Source: Ornithinicoccus hortensis
GTDB taxonomy: Bacteria > Actinomycetota > Actinomycetes > Actinomycetales > Dermatophilaceae
Assembly (NCBI RefSeq): GCF_006716185.1
Contig: NZ_VFOP01000001.1
Span: forward strand, 2,294,001 to 2,358,000
Direction: 5' to 3'
Length of the DNA: 64,000 bases
The notes beneath the pieces are model-generated. The model was not told the DNA's origin. It worked only from the letters and a program-made list of their open reading frames with translations, and ran no database searches. Made by a program: the position numbers and the translations under genes. Positions 1 to 10,485 of this stretch are shown one piece after another. Position 1 is the stretch's first letter; every line of letters starts with the position of its first letter.

Positions 1-112
1 GCTGCTGCACCAGGCCGCGGCCCAGGTGCGCCTGATGACCGGGCTCGACGCCCCGGTGGAGGCGATGCGCGCCGCCCTCGCCGAGCGCCTGCCCCAGGCC
101 GCGGCGGGATGA
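1..112 (+). CDS. aroE: Shikimate dehydrogenase, C-terminal end (partial)
   Basis: Only the last 36 codons lie in the window, reading in frame from base 2. They encode the LLHQAAAQVRLMTG stretch typical of the C-terminal helix of AroE, followed by a short Ala-rich tail. AroE reduces 3-dehydroshikimate to shikimate with NADPH. The TGA stop overlaps the ATG of the next gene as ATGA, so the two are probably translationally coupled. Finding aroE just before aroC and aroKB fits an actinobacterial shikimate cluster. Identification rests on a short tail plus context. Confidence 0.75.
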   Translation, partial: LLHQAAAQVRLMTGLDAPVEAMRAALAERLPQAAAG

Positions 113-861
113 GCACCTGGCTACTGCCCCTGGTCGTCGCCGGGCTCGCCCTGGGCGGGGTACCCGTGGCGCGCTGGCTGCGGTGGGTGAGCTACCGCAA
201 GCCGGACGAGGAGGACCTGCCGCTGCCCGGCAAGCGGTGGTGGGTGCCGCCCTGGCTGGCCGTGGCCGGCGGGCTCCTCACCTGGCGGGTGGTGCTCTCC
301 GACCCGGCCCGCGGCGTCGGCGAGGTGGTCGACCCCGGGGTCGGCAGCGGCCGGGAGGGCTGGGTCCAGCTGGTGCTCCTGCTGACCCTGCTCGCGGTCA
401 TGCTGGCCTGCGTCTGCCTGGCCGCGATGGACATGGACGTGCACCGGCTCCCCGACCGCATCATGTGGCCGACCATGGGGGTGCTCACCGTCGGGCTGCT
501 GCTGGCCGGCCTGCTCGGCGGGGGGCTGCTGCCGTGGGTCTGGGCGCTGCTCGCCGGACTGCTCTGCGGGCTCGCCTACCTCCTGCTGGCGCTGACCTCA
601 CTGGCCCGGGGATCGCTCGCGATCGGTCTCGGGGACGTCAAGTTGGCCGCCCTGCTGGGCGCCGGGCTCGGCTGGTTCGGCTGGCAGTCGGTGGTCGTGG
701 GGATGTATGCCGGGGTGCTCCTCGGCGGGGTGTTCGCCCTGGTGCTGCTCGTGCTGCGCCGCGTCACCTTCGGCGGCCACCTGCCCTACGGGCCCCCGAT
801 GATGATCGGTGCGCTGGTGGGAGCCGTGCTGCCGCCGGATGTGCTGTCCGGACTGTTCTGA
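109..861 (+). CDS. A24 family prepilin peptidase, membrane protein
   Basis: This 250-residue polytopic membrane protein is an aspartic peptidase that would cleave type IV prepilin leader peptides at the cytoplasmic membrane. The two catalytic Asp regions are visible: AAMDMDVHRLPDR near residues 105-117 and GLGDVK at 173-178 (the GxGD motif). The N-terminal region lacks the CxxC pairs of full-length PilD, so a methylation domain is not evident and the protein is closer to the short CpaA/TadV-like form. It starts by ATGA overlap with aroE. A prepilin peptidase beside aroE is also known in Mycobacterium, so this is conserved placement rather than pilus-operon context; no pilin genes are in view. 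Confidence 0.85.
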   Translation: MSTWLLPLVVAGLALGGVPVARWLRWVSYRKPDEEDLPLPGKRWWVPPWLAVAGGLLTWRVVLSDPARGVGEVVDPGVGSGREGWVQLVLLLTLLAVMLACVCLAAMDMDVHRLPDRIMWPTMGVLTVGLLLAGLLGGGLLPWVWALLAGLLCGLAYLLLALTSLARGSLAIGLGDVKLAALLGAGLGWFGWQSVVVGMYAGVLLGGVFALVLLVLRRVTFGGHLPYGPPMMIGALVGAVLPPDVLSGLF

Positions 862-882
862 GGGCGTGACAGGATTCCCCCT

Positions 883-2136
883 ATGTTGCGCTGGATCACC
901 GCAGGGGAGTCCCACGGCCCCGCCCTGACCGCGGTCCTGGAGGGCCTGCCCGCCGGCGTCCGGGTGGACCGGGCCGCCGTGGAGGGGGCCCTGGCCCGAC
1001 GCCGGCTGGGTCACGGCCGGGGCGCCCGGATGTCGTTCGAGGCGGACCGGCTCAGCTTCCTCGGCGGGCTGCGGCACGGACTCTCCCTCGGGTCGCCGCT
1101 GGCCCTGCAGGTGGCCAACAGCGAGTGGGCCAAGTGGGAGTCGGTGATGAACCCCGAGCCCGTCGACCCCGCCGCGCTGGCCGGGGCCGACGACATCGGT
1201 GCCCCGCAGGAGCTGGCCCGCAACCGGCCGCTGACCCGGCCGCGCCCGGGGCACGCCGACCTGGTCGGGATGCAGAAGTACGGCTTCGAGGAGGCCCGGC
1301 CCGTGCTGGAGCGCGCCTCGGCCCGGGAGACCGCCGCGCGGGTCGCGCTCGGCGCCGTGGCCGCCGCCTTCCTGGAGCAGGCCTGCGGGATCGAGCTGGT
1401 CAGCCACACCGTCGCGATCGGGGGCGCCGCCAGGGACGCCCGGGACGACGACGCCCCGCTGCTGGAGGACCTGCCGCGCGCCGGCGACGTCGACCGGCTC
1501 GATGCGGACCCGGTCCGCACCCTGGACGCCGCCCTGTCGGCGGCCATGGTGGCCGAGATCGACGCGGCCAAGAAGGCCGGCGACACCCTCGGCGGCGTCG
1601 TCGAGGTGCTCGCCTGGGGCCTGCCCCCCGGCCTGGGCTCGCACGTCCACTGGGACCGCCGGCTGGACTCCCGCCTGGCCGGGGCGCTGATGGGCATCCA
1701 GGCGATCAAGGGGGTCGAACTCGGCGAGGGGTTCCGCACCGCGGCCCGCCGTGGCAGCCAGGCCCACGACGAGATCGAGCGGGACGGGGCCGGCACGGTC
1801 CGCCGCCGCACCCTGCGCTCCGGCGGGACCGAGGGCGGGATGAGCACCGGGGAGGTGCTGCGGGTCCGCGCCGCGATGAAGCCGATCAGCACGGTGCCCC
1901 GGGCGCTGCAGACCATCGACGTGGCCGACGGCAGCGCCGCCACCGCGATCCACCAGCGCTCGGACGTCTGCGCGGTCCCCGCGGCGGGGGTCGTCGCGGA
2001 GGCGATGGTGGCCCTGGTGCTCGCCGACGCCGTGCTGGAGAAGTTCGGCGGCGACTCCGTCGAGGAGGTCCGGCGCAACCACAGGGCCTACCTGGACGCC
2101 ATCCCCGAGACGATGCGGGGGTTCTGGGATGCCTAG
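883..2136 (+). CDS. aroC: Chorismate synthase
   Basis: AroC converts 5-enolpyruvylshikimate-3-phosphate to chorismate using reduced FMN, the last step of the shikimate pathway. The 417-residue protein starts [12 protein letters not shown], with the active-site His11 in the GESHG signature. It contains [11 protein letters not shown] and [16 protein letters not shown], both diagnostic, and a C-terminal half with [11 protein letters not shown]. Length is slightly above the usual 360-400. No strong Shine-Dalgarno precedes the ATG; a weak -10-like CAGGAT lies 7 bases upstream, so a leaderless start is possible. The last 8 bases overlap the next gene. Confidence 0.97.
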   Translation: MLRWITAGESHGPALTAVLEGLPAGVRVDRAAVEGALARRRLGHGRGARMSFEADRLSFLGGLRHGLSLGSPLALQVANSEWAKWESVMNPEPVDPAALAGADDIGAPQELARNRPLTRPRPGHADLVGMQKYGFEEARPVLERASARETAARVALGAVAAAFLEQACGIELVSHTVAIGGAARDARDDDAPLLEDLPRAGDVDRLDADPVRTLDAALSAAMVAEIDAAKKAGDTLGGVVEVLAWGLPPGLGSHVHWDRRLDSRLAGALMGIQAIKGVELGEGFRTAARRGSQAHDEIERDGAGTVRRRTLRSGGTEGGMSTGEVLRVRAAMKPISTVPRALQTIDVADGSAATAIHQRSDVCAVPAAGVVAEAMVALVLADAVLEKFGGDSVEEVRRNHRAYLDAIPETMRGFWDA

Positions 2137-3706
2137 CCCCCGGGTGGTCCTGGTGGGACCGCCGGGCGCCGGCAAGACCACGGTCGGCACGCTGCTCGCG
2201 ACCGCCTGGGGGGTGCCCTTCCAGGACACCGACCAGGTCATCGAGCAGGCGGAGGGCCGCAGCATCAGCGACATCTTCGTCGAGGACGGGGAGGCCCACT
2301 TCCGGGCGCTGGAGCAGGCGCAGGTGACCCGGTCGCTCGCCGAGCACGACGGGGTCCTGGCGCTGGGCGGGGGAGCGGTGATGAGCCCGGAGGTGCAGCA
2401 GGCCCTGGTCGGCCACCGGGTGGTCTTCCTGGACGTCGCGATCGCCGACGCGTCCGCCCGGGTGGGGTTCGACGGCTCGCGCCCGCTGCTGGCGGTCAAC
2501 CCGCGGGCCACCTGGACCCGGATGATGAACGCCCGGCGCGGCACCTACCAGGCCGTGGCCACACACCGGGTCGACACCGCGGGCCGGACCCCGCAGGAGG
2601 TCGTCGACGAGATCCGAGCACTCGGGGAGGGACGCATGACGCAGCCGCAGGTGGTCGATGTCGGCCAGGAGTATTCCGTGCACGTCGGGGAGGGGGTGCT
2701 GGCCGAGCTGGCGGGCCTGGTCCACCCGGGCCGCCGGGTGCTGGTGGTGCACCAACCGGGCCGGGAGGACCTGGTCCGGCAGGTGGCCTCCGTCGTGGAG
2801 GAGGCGGGCGGCACGGCATACCCCCACCCGGTGCCCGACGCGGAGGCGGCCAAGGACGTCTCGGTGCTCGCGGGTGCCTGGGCGGCGCTCGGCCAGGCCG
2901 GGTTCACCCGGGACGACCTGGTCGTCGGGCTGGGTGGCGGGGCGACCACCGACCTCGCCGGCTTCGTCGCCGCCACCTGGCTGCGCGGGGTGGACCTGGT
3001 CCAGCTGCCCACCTCGCTGCTCGGGGTGGTGGACGCCGCCGTCGGCGGCAAGACCGGCATCAACACCGCCGAGGGCAAGAACCTGGTCGGTGCCTTCCAC
3101 CCGCCCCGGGCCGTGCTGTGCGACCCCGCCTGGCTGGCCACCATGGAGCAGGGGGACTACTGCTCGGGCCTGGCCGAGATCATCAAGGCCGGCTTCATCC
3201 GCGACCCGGAGATCCTGGAGCTGATCGAGGCCGACCCGGACGCGGCGACCCGCGCGGATGCGCCGGTGGCGGTGGACCTGATCGCGCGCGCCGTCCGGGT
3301 CAAGAGCGACGTCGTCGCGGCCGACCTCCGGGAGGCCTCGCTGCGCGAGATCCTCAACTACGGCCACACCTTCGCGCACGCGATCGAACAGGTCGAGGGC
3401 TACTCCTGGCGGCACGGCGACGCGGTCGCCGTGGGCATGGTCTACGTGGCCGAGCTGGCCCGGGCCGCGGACCTGATCGACCAGGACCTGCTGGACCGCC
3501 ACCGCAGCGTGCTGACCTCGGTCGGCCTGCCCACGGCATACGGGGGCAGTTCCTGGGAGCGGCTGCGCGCCGCGATGGGCCGGGACAAGAAGACCCGCGG
3601 TAGCACGCTCCGCTTCGTCGTGCTCGAGGGGCTGGCCTCACCGGGCCGGTTGGAGGCGCCGGAGGAGGACCTGCTGGAGCGGGCCTACCGGGCCGTCTCC
3701 TCCTGA
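2129..3706 (+). CDS. aroKB: Bifunctional shikimate kinase / 3-dehydroquinate synthase fusion
   Basis: One uninterrupted 525-codon frame joins two enzymes. Residues 1-169 are shikimate kinase: P-loop GPPGAGKTT at 10-18, substrate motif DTD at 33-35, LALGGGA near 80, and the lid region with RRGTYQAVA. Residues 170-525 are dehydroquinate synthase: NAD-binding [11 protein letters not shown], then [12 protein letters not shown], and the metal ligands in [18 protein letters not shown] and [10 protein letters not shown]. The kinase phosphorylates shikimate and the synthase makes 3-dehydroquinate from DAHP. AroK lacks its own stop codon; the junction reads [10 protein letters not shown]. An in-frame ATG with a strong Shine-Dalgarno at the junction could also give free AroB. 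Fused AroKB proteins are known in a few bacteria such as Bifidobacterium. Confidence 0.93.
   Translation: MPSPRVVLVGPPGAGKTTVGTLLATAWGVPFQDTDQVIEQAEGRSISDIFVEDGEAHFRALEQAQVTRSLAEHDGVLALGGGAVMSPEVQQALVGHRVVFLDVAIADASARVGFDGSRPLLAVNPRATWTRMMNARRGTYQAVATHRVDTAGRTPQEVVDEIRALGEGRMTQPQVVDVGQEYSVHVGEGVLAELAGLVHPGRRVLVVHQPGREDLVRQVASVVEEAGGTAYPHPVPDAEAAKDVSVLAGAWAALGQAGFTRDDLVVGLGGGATTDLAGFVAATWLRGVDLVQLPTSLLGVVDAAVGGKTGINTAEGKNLVGAFHPPRAVLCDPAWLATMEQGDYCSGLAEIIKAGFIRDPEILELIEADPDAATRADAPVAVDLIARAVRVKSDVVAADLREASLREILNYGHTFAHAIEQVEGYSWRHGDAVAVGMVYVAELARAADLIDQDLLDRHRSVLTSVGLPTAYGGSSWERLRAAMGRDKKTRGSTLRFVVLEGLASPGRLEAPEEDLLERAYRAVSS
2624..2638 (+). promoter_or_regulatory. Internal ribosome binding site and start for AroB inside aroKB
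   Basis: A GGGGAGG sequence (2624-2630) lies five bases before an in-frame ATG at 2636-2638, exactly where the dehydroquinate synthase domain begins. This is what the start of a separate aroB would look like, so the gene may produce a fusion, free AroB, or both. Confidence 0.6.
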
Positions 3707-3716
3707 GACCGGCCCC

Positions 3717-5285
3717 TCACCGGGCCCGGGCCGCAGCCTTCTTGGCGCTGCCGCCACGGCTCGCGGGGAGCATCAGGTCGCGCAGGGCGGCCAGGTCCTC
3801 GGCGCCCGGCACCCCCCACCCGGGCTGGTAGCCGACCACCTCGCGCAGCGGCGTGGCCGAGCGGGTCCCCAGCAGGATCTCCACCTGGTCGGCGTCGATC
3901 ATCGCCGGGTGCACCACCCCGCAGGCCTCGGCCAGCTTGAGCATCTCCCGGCGCCAGGCGCGCAGGTAGTTGGCGGCACGCTCGGCCTTCAGCGGCACGT
4001 CGATCCCGCGGGTCAACCAGGGGTTCTGGGTGGCGACACCGGTGGGGCAGTGGTCGTCGTGGCAGCGCTGGGCCTGGATGCAGCCGATCGAGATCATCGC
4101 CTCGCGCGCGACGTAGACCATGTCGGCACCCAGCGCGAACGCCACCGCGGCGTTGTCCGGCAGGCCCAACTTGCCGGCCCCGATGAAGACGATGTCCTCG
4201 GCCAGGCCCCGCTGCGCGAACAACGCGTACACCCGGGGGAACCCGAGCCTGAACGGGAGCGACACCGAGTCGGCAAAGCTCAGCGGGGCCGCCCCGGTGC
4301 CGCCCTCGCCGCCGTCGACGGTGATGAAGTCCACGCCCCGGTCGGTGGTGGCCATCTGCTCGGCCAGCTCCTCCCAGAAGGTCAGGTCGCCCACCGCGGA
4401 CTTGATGCCGACCGGCAGGCCGGTCTCGGCGGCGATCATCTCCACCCAGTCCAACATCGAGTCGACCGAGTCGAACTCGGCGTGCCGGGAGGGGCTGGCG
4501 CAGTCGCGGTCCCGGCGGATCCCGCGGATCTGGGCGATCTCCTCGCTGATCTTGGCCTTGGGCAGCATCCCGCCCAGGCCGGGTTTGGCGCCCTGGCTGA
4601 GCTTGATCTCGATCGCCTTCACCGGGTTGGCCGCCACCAGCGCCTTGAGGTTGTCGATGCTGAACGCGCCCTCCTCGTCCCGGCACCCGAAGTAAGCTGT
4701 GCCGATCTGGAAGATCAGGTCGGCGCCCTGGCGGTGGTGGTCGGAGATGCCGCCCTCGCCGGTGTTCTGCAGCGCCCCGGCCTCGGCGCACCCGCGGTTC
4801 AGCGCCTGGACCGCGGGGGCGGACAGCGACCCGAAGCTCATCGCGGACACGTTGATCACCGACCGTGGCCGGAACGCGCCGGGGCGCCCGCGGGCCGCGC
4901 CGAGGACCTTGGCGCAGGGCAGGTCGTCGTGCTCCCCGGAGTGCGCCAGGGTGCTGGGGGAGACCTCGGCGAAGGTGCGGTGCTTGAGCACGGCATACCC
5001 CTCGTCATTCTCCATGTCGTTGTCCGTGCCGAAGCCGAAGTAGGGGTTCTCCAGCTTGGAGCTGGCGTAGATGAACCGGCGCTGGTCGCGACTGAACGGT
5101 CGCTCCTCGTCGTTGTCGGTGACGATGTACTGCCGCAACTCGGGGCCGACCTTCTCCAACAGGTAGCGGAAGTGCCCGACGACCGGGAAGGTGCGCAGGA
5201 TCGCGTGCTTGCGCTGCATCAAGTCCCGGGTCGCGACGGCGGCCACCCCGGCCGCAGGGATTGCCAGAGCCTTTGTCCAGTTCAT
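3717..5285 (-). CDS. FMN-binding glutamate synthase family protein (GltB-like domain)
   Basis: A 522-residue protein with an N-terminal hydrophobic segment (LAIPAAGVAAVA) and a complete glutamate-synthase alpha/beta-barrel. Visible are NVSAMSFGSLSAPAVQALN, NTGEGGIS, LSQGAKPGLGGMLP, TVDGGEGGTGAAP, and the iron-sulfur ligands CIQAQRCHDDHC (Cys-x5-Cys-x4-Cys) that bind a [3Fe-4S] cluster in this family. There is no glutaminase domain, so it is the stand-alone type whose substrate is not settled. It converges on aroKB with 10 bases between stops and is divergent from aroQ with 30 bases between starts. Start chosen at MNWTKALAI because the hydrophobic anchor follows it directly; an upstream ATG would run into aroQ. 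Confidence 0.88.
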   Translation of the reverse strand: MNWTKALAIPAAGVAAVATRDLMQRKHAILRTFPVVGHFRYLLEKVGPELRQYIVTDNDEERPFSRDQRRFIYASSKLENPYFGFGTDNDMENDEGYAVLKHRTFAEVSPSTLAHSGEHDDLPCAKVLGAARGRPGAFRPRSVINVSAMSFGSLSAPAVQALNRGCAEAGALQNTGEGGISDHHRQGADLIFQIGTAYFGCRDEEGAFSIDNLKALVAANPVKAIEIKLSQGAKPGLGGMLPKAKISEEIAQIRGIRRDRDCASPSRHAEFDSVDSMLDWVEMIAAETGLPVGIKSAVGDLTFWEELAEQMATTDRGVDFITVDGGEGGTGAAPLSFADSVSLPFRLGFPRVYALFAQRGLAEDIVFIGAGKLGLPDNAAVAFALGADMVYVAREAMISIGCIQAQRCHDDHCPTGVATQNPWLTRGIDVPLKAERAANYLRAWRREMLKLAEACGVVHPAMIDADQVEILLGTRSATPLREVVGYQPGWGVPGAEDLAALRDLMLPASRGGSAKKAAARAR

Positions 5286-5303
5286 GGCGGCCACTCTGCC
5301 GCA

Positions 5304-5309
5304 TACGAT
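5304..5309 (+). promoter_or_regulatory. -10 box of a leaderless promoter for aroQ
   Basis: TACGAT matches TANNNT and ends 6 bases before the ATG of aroQ, placing the transcription start at or next to the start codon. No Shine-Dalgarno is present. The same arrangement recurs at several genes in this window. Confidence 0.5.
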
Positions 5310-5315
5310 GTCGCC

Positions 5316-5786
5316 ATGTCGCGCCATGTCCTCGTCCTCAGCGGGCCCAACCTGGCTGCCCTGGGGAGCCGGGAGCCGGAGATCTACGGCACCCTGACCC
5401 TCGCCGACATCCACGACCAGGTGTCCGCCGCGGCGGCCGACCTGGGGCTCACCGTGGACTGCCGGCAGACCGATGACGAGGCCGAACTCGTCGGCTGGCT
5501 GCACGAGGCCGCCCGCGCGTCGTGGGACGTGGTGCTCAACCCCGCCGCGTTCACGCACTACTCGTATGCCGTGGGAGACGCCTGCGCCCACCTGGTCGGC
5601 TGCGGGTCCCGGCTGGTCGAGGTCCACCTGTCCAACCCTGCCGCACGGGAGTCCTTCCGGCACACCTCGGTGGTCGGACGGTCCGCGACCGGGACCGTCG
5701 CCGGCTTCGGAGCCGGGTCCTACCTGCTGGCGCTGCGGGCGCTGGCGGGGCCCTCGGCGGCGGCGAATCGCGACGACCGCGGCTGA
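5316..5786 (+). CDS. aroQ: Type II 3-dehydroquinate dehydratase
   Basis: A 156-residue type II (AroQ) dehydratase, which dehydrates 3-dehydroquinate to 3-dehydroshikimate as a cytosolic dodecamer. The N-terminus reads VLSGPNLAALGSREPEIYG: the GPN Asn, the catalytic Arg in SREP and the catalytic Tyr in IYG are all present. NPAAFTHYSYA and EVHLSNPAARESFRHTS supply the remaining active-site and substrate-binding residues. It completes the run aroE-aroC-aroKB-aroQ, interrupted only by the reverse-strand glutamate-synthase-like gene. The ATG at 5316 was chosen because it gives the family's usual N-terminus and sits behind a -10 box. Confidence 0.95.
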   Translation: MSRHVLVLSGPNLAALGSREPEIYGTLTLADIHDQVSAAAADLGLTVDCRQTDDEAELVGWLHEAARASWDVVLNPAAFTHYSYAVGDACAHLVGCGSRLVEVHLSNPAARESFRHTSVVGRSATGTVAGFGAGSYLLALRALAGPSAAANRDDRG

Positions 5787-5873
5787 GCCGTTAAACTGGT
5801 CGACGATCCTGTCGCCCCTCTCGTGGTGCCTGCGTGCGCCGGGGCCGCCCCACCGCATACGAAAGAGACGCCT

Positions 5874-6434
5874 GTGGCAACGACGAACGACCTGAAGAAC
5901 GGCCTCGTGCTCAACATCGACAACGGGCTGTGGCAGGTGCTGGAGTTCCAGCACGTGAAGCCCGGCAAGGGGCCGGCGTTCGTGCGTACCAAGCTGAAGA
6001 ACGTGACGTCCGGCAAGATCATCGACAAGACGTTCAACGCCGGCACCAAGGTGGAGACGGCCACGGTGGACCGCTCCGACATGCAGTACCTGTACCACGA
6101 CGGCACCGACTACATCTTCATGGACTCCAAGACCTACGAGCAGGTGCCGGTGTCGCCCGAGGTGATGGGCAACGCCACCGACTACCTGCTGGAGAACAGC
6201 GAGGCGCTGATCGCCTCGCACGAGGGGACCGTGCTCTACATCGAGCTGCCGACCTCGGTGGTCCTGGAGATCACGCACACCGACCCGGGCCTGCAGGGCG
6301 ACCGTTCCACCGGTGGCACCAAGCCGGCCACCCTGGAGACCGGCGCCGAGATCCAGGTGCCGCTGTTCCTCGAGACCGGCACCAAGGTCAAGGTGGACAC
6401 CCGCGACGGGTCCTACCTCGGCCGGGTGAACTGA
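5874..6434 (+). CDS. efp: Elongation factor P
   Basis: EF-P enters the ribosomal E site and rescues stalling at polyproline stretches. The 186-residue protein has the normal length and three beta-barrel domains. The tip of domain I is [10 protein letters not shown] with Lys32, the palindromic PGKGP loop reported for actinobacterial EF-P that works without lysine modification. The C-terminal signature [20 protein letters not shown] is intact. The GTG start at 5874 gives [10 protein letters not shown], the usual N-terminus, and follows a GAAAGAGA ribosome binding site. A TAAACT hexamer near 5792 may be the promoter -10. It is followed after 6 bases by nusB. Confidence 0.96.
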   Translation: MATTNDLKNGLVLNIDNGLWQVLEFQHVKPGKGPAFVRTKLKNVTSGKIIDKTFNAGTKVETATVDRSDMQYLYHDGTDYIFMDSKTYEQVPVSPEVMGNATDYLLENSEALIASHEGTVLYIELPTSVVLEITHTDPGLQGDRSTGGTKPATLETGAEIQVPLFLETGTKVKVDTRDGSYLGRVN

Positions 6435-6440
6435 CCCTTC

Positions 6441-6854
6441 GTGGGAGCCAGGACCAAGGCCCGCAAGCGGGCGCTGGAGCTGCTCTTCGAGGCCGAGCTG
6501 CGTGAGGTGAACGTCGCCGATCTGCTCGCCGAGCGGTTGGCCGCGCCCACCACCCAGCACCCGCTCCCGGACTACACCGCCGAACTGGTGCGCGGCGTCG
6601 TCGGGCGCTGGACCGCGATCAACGAGGTGCTGTCCACCTACAGCCAGGGCTGGCCGCTGGAGCGGATGCCGGCCGTCGACCGGGCCGTGCTGCGGATCGC
6701 CGCCTGGGAGATCGTCTGGAACGACGAGGTCCCCGACGGCGTGGCCATCGCCGAAGCCGTCGAGCTCACCCAGCGCCTGTCCACCGACGACTCGCCGAAG
6801 TTCGTCAACGGCCTGCTCGCCCGCGTGTCCGAGGTCAAGCTCACCCTCGCCTGA
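6441..6854 (+). CDS. nusB: Transcription antitermination factor NusB
   Basis: NusB binds boxA RNA with NusE (S10) and supports antitermination on rRNA operons. This 137-residue helical protein has the family N-terminus KARKRALELLFEAE and the C-terminal AVLRIAAWEIVWNDEVPDGVAIAEAVELTQ and FVNGLL motifs. GTG at 6441 is only 6 bases after the efp stop, so the two form one transcript, as in most actinobacteria. In many relatives pyrR follows closely; here a reverse-strand two-gene module and repeat arrays intervene. Confidence 0.95.
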   Translation: MGARTKARKRALELLFEAELREVNVADLLAERLAAPTTQHPLPDYTAELVRGVVGRWTAINEVLSTYSQGWPLERMPAVDRAVLRIAAWEIVWNDEVPDGVAIAEAVELTQRLSTDDSPKFVNGLLARVSEVKLTLA

Positions 6855-6868
6855 CGCCCCCCACTCCC

Positions 6869-7000
6869 GACCGGACGCGTCAGGTGGCGGTCCCCACCCC
6901 CGTCCGGACGTGTGATCGGGCGGTCCTACGGGGTGACCGGACGCGTGACCGGTCGGTCGTACGGGGTGACCGGACGCGTGGTCGGGCGGTCCTACGAGAC
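6869..7000 (+). repeat. Array A: four tandem 33-bp intergenic repeats
   Basis: Four head-to-tail units of exactly 33 bp begin at 6869, 6902, 6935 and 6968. Each opens with GACCGGACGCGT or a one- or two-base variant; units 2-4 share GGTCGTACGGGG-like second halves. There are no spacers, so it is not a CRISPR. The array starts 14 bases after nusB, and the last nine bases (6992-7000) lie inside the 3' end of the reverse-strand gene. Related arrays of the same period lie at 8731-8895 and 58652-58750. Confidence 0.85.
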
Positions 7001-8101
7001 CTGTCGCCAGGGAGTGGTGGGCGACTGCCGCATACGACACGCCTCGTGCAGGGACATCACCTGTCCACCGATCCGCAGCCACCCGCGGAACGTCGCCGGG
7101 TCGCCGGCCCTCATCGCGGCCCGGATCCGGGAGACGACGGCCTCGGGGGTCTGCACCGCCTCGGTCGTCGTCCACCGCGCGCCGGTGAGGCCGAGCGCGA
7201 GCAGCCGGTCGTGGCGCTGCTGCTGCAGGGTCATCGACAGCTGGACGGATTCGGCCTCGCTGAGCCCCTGCTCGCGCACCGGGATCAGGTACTTCCCGGC
7301 CCCGTCCGCCTCCAGGAAGGTGCCCGTCTCCTCGAGCAGGCCGTCGACCCGAGCCACCAGGTGGAAGCCCTCGTCGAGGATCTCCACCTGCGGCAGCGGC
7401 AGGGGAAGGCCCAGCTCGTAGAACCTGACGAAGGAGTAGGACTCCAGCCAGGTCTCCCGGGTCGGGTCGTGCAGCGCGAAGGCTTCCAGGGCCCTCGGCC
7501 GTCCGCGCCACCGGACCTGCCGCCGCAGGACCGACCAGACCTCCGCGGCGGTGACCCGACGATCACGGACGGCGCCGTCCAGCACGGCAACCGAGTGCGG
7601 CGGGGTCGAGGTGCGCAGGATGTCGGCGATGGTCCGGGCGATGGTCGTCGCCCGCAGACCGTCGACCTCCACGGTGTCGTTCCGCACGGAGTCGGCATGG
7701 TGCAGCGTGACGCCCTCGACGCGTCGCGACCGGGGGACCCGTTCGATGGCGGTCAGGTGCACGGGCATGTCCGGATGCAGCCGGAGGTCGAGGTCATGGA
7801 GGGCCGCGGCCGTCTGGTGGCTGGCAGCGTGTCCGGGATGCAGCGCCAGGAGCTCGGCGCACCTCTCCAGGTGGCGGCCGCGCAGCAGCTGCCACGGCTC
7901 GCCGTCCTCCAGCGCGGCGGATCGCTGGTAGAGGCCGTGGGCCACGCGGTGCACCTCGTGGGTATGCAGTGCCTGCCGTAACCGGTGCCGCGTGATGCCC
8001 GCGGCACGCGCGTCGCGCCATCGGAAGAGCCGGGGGAGTTCAGCGAAGAGATCGACCACTACCCCAGGGTGGTCCTCCGGGCCATCCCGTGGGGCCGTCA
8101 T
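6992..8101 (-). CDS. AbiEi-like winged-helix protein with C-terminal endonuclease-like (DUF559/Vsr-type) domain
   Basis: A 369-residue protein. The N-terminal quarter (LFAELPRLFRWRDARAAG, then RHRLRQAL and RVAHGLYQ) resembles the winged-helix domain of type IV AbiEi antitoxins. The C-terminal half has the pattern of DUF559/Vsr-like nucleases: ARVDGLLEE, then LEADGAGKY (a D...ExD...K arrangement) and a closing LALGLTGARWTTTEAV. Such proteins are common solitary genes in actinobacteria with unproven roles. Here it follows the nucleotidyltransferase gene with a 62-bp overlap if ATG 8101 is used, or 20 bp if GTG 8059 is the start; neither has a well-placed Shine-Dalgarno. Its final codons and TAG stop are made from the last unit of repeat array A. 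Confidence 0.65.
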   Translation of the reverse strand: MTAPRDGPEDHPGVVVDLFAELPRLFRWRDARAAGITRHRLRQALHTHEVHRVAHGLYQRSAALEDGEPWQLLRGRHLERCAELLALHPGHAASHQTAAALHDLDLRLHPDMPVHLTAIERVPRSRRVEGVTLHHADSVRNDTVEVDGLRATTIARTIADILRTSTPPHSVAVLDGAVRDRRVTAAEVWSVLRRQVRWRGRPRALEAFALHDPTRETWLESYSFVRFYELGLPLPLPQVEILDEGFHLVARVDGLLEETGTFLEADGAGKYLIPVREQGLSEAESVQLSMTLQQQRHDRLLALGLTGARWTTTEAVQTPEAVVSRIRAAMRAGDPATFRGWLRIGGQVMSLHEACRMRQSPTTPWRQVS

Positions 8102-8708
8102 CCACAGGCGGTCGGAGCAGGCTCCGCCAGGGGTGGTCGGCGGGTAGCCGCGCCCGGAGCGGCTCCGCCGCGGCGGGGTCGAGGCTGGGGATGACCTCGC
8201 GGGCGTCCTGGTGGTCCTTCGCCCGTGGCCTGGCCGACTTGTAGAGCAGTTGGAGGCCGGGTGCGAGATACGGGATCCCCTCCTCCGACGTGAGCACGGC
8301 CACGTCCCACGGCAGGACGAACGCGTCATCCCGGCGGTACACCCAGGCCTCGTCCGTGCCGTGCGAGACGGTGACGTCCACCACCCACGGCCCGTGCTCG
8401 CCCCGGCGCATCCAGACGTTGTTCTCGTGGCGGCGCACGTCGAGCTGCTGCCCGGCATACCGGCTGAGCACGCCGGAGGCGGCCAGCCAGGCGGTCCAAC
8501 CGGTGGCCCTCTCCAGGAGCGGGAGGACCGTGGGGCAGTCCCGACGCAGCAGCGCGACATCGATGTCGCCGTGCTCGCGCCAGGATCGGCCGGCGTAGAG
8601 CTCGAGGGCGTGCCCCCCGGTGATCCACCAACGGGTAGGCATCTCGCGGAAGGTGTCGACGGCGGCCTCGAGGCTGAGTGATTCCCAGGGGCCGTATGCC
8701 GTGTCCAC
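8040..8708 (-). CDS. Nucleotidyltransferase fold protein (aminoglycoside-2''-adenylyltransferase-like)
   Basis: A 222-residue polymerase-beta-type nucleotidyltransferase. The active site is visible as WWITGGHALELYAGR (about residues 27-41) then REHGDIDV (44-51), with Asp48 and Asp50 as the metal-binding pair. The closing PGLQLLYKSARPRAKDHQD is shared with the Aminoglyc_resit-type family. The substrate is unknown; an antibiotic is one option, but family members beside AbiEi-like proteins could be toxin-like, as AbiEii is a nucleotidyltransferase. Gene order is the reverse of classical abiEi-abiEii. GTG start at 8708; repeat array B begins 22 bases upstream. The C-terminal 20 residues are Gly/Pro-rich and lie in the overlap with the next gene. 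Confidence 0.7.
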   Translation of the reverse strand: MDTAYGPWESLSLEAAVDTFREMPTRWWITGGHALELYAGRSWREHGDIDVALLRRDCPTVLPLLERATGWTAWLAASGVLSRYAGQQLDVRRHENNVWMRRGEHGPWVVDVTVSHGTDEAWVYRRDDAFVLPWDVAVLTSEEGIPYLAPGLQLLYKSARPRAKDHQDAREVIPSLDPAAAEPLRARLPADHPWRSLLRPPVDDGPTGWPGGPPWGSGRSLR

Positions 8709-8730
8709 CCGGCCACCGTAGGAGGGCCGA

Positions 8731-10481
<1,751 letters not shown>

Positions 10482-10485
<4 letters not shown>

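Noticed and set aside
3717-7511. A reverse-strand open frame of over 1,200 codons
   Set aside because: Only 3717-5285 has a recognisable protein. The rest is antisense to aroQ, efp and nusB, which are certain; high GC leaves few stops in shadow frames.
6992-8708. Calling the two reverse-strand genes a proven AbiE toxin-antitoxin system
   Set aside because: Folds are suggestive only; the order is reversed from abiEi-abiEii and the nuclease-like C-terminus is not part of classical AbiEi.
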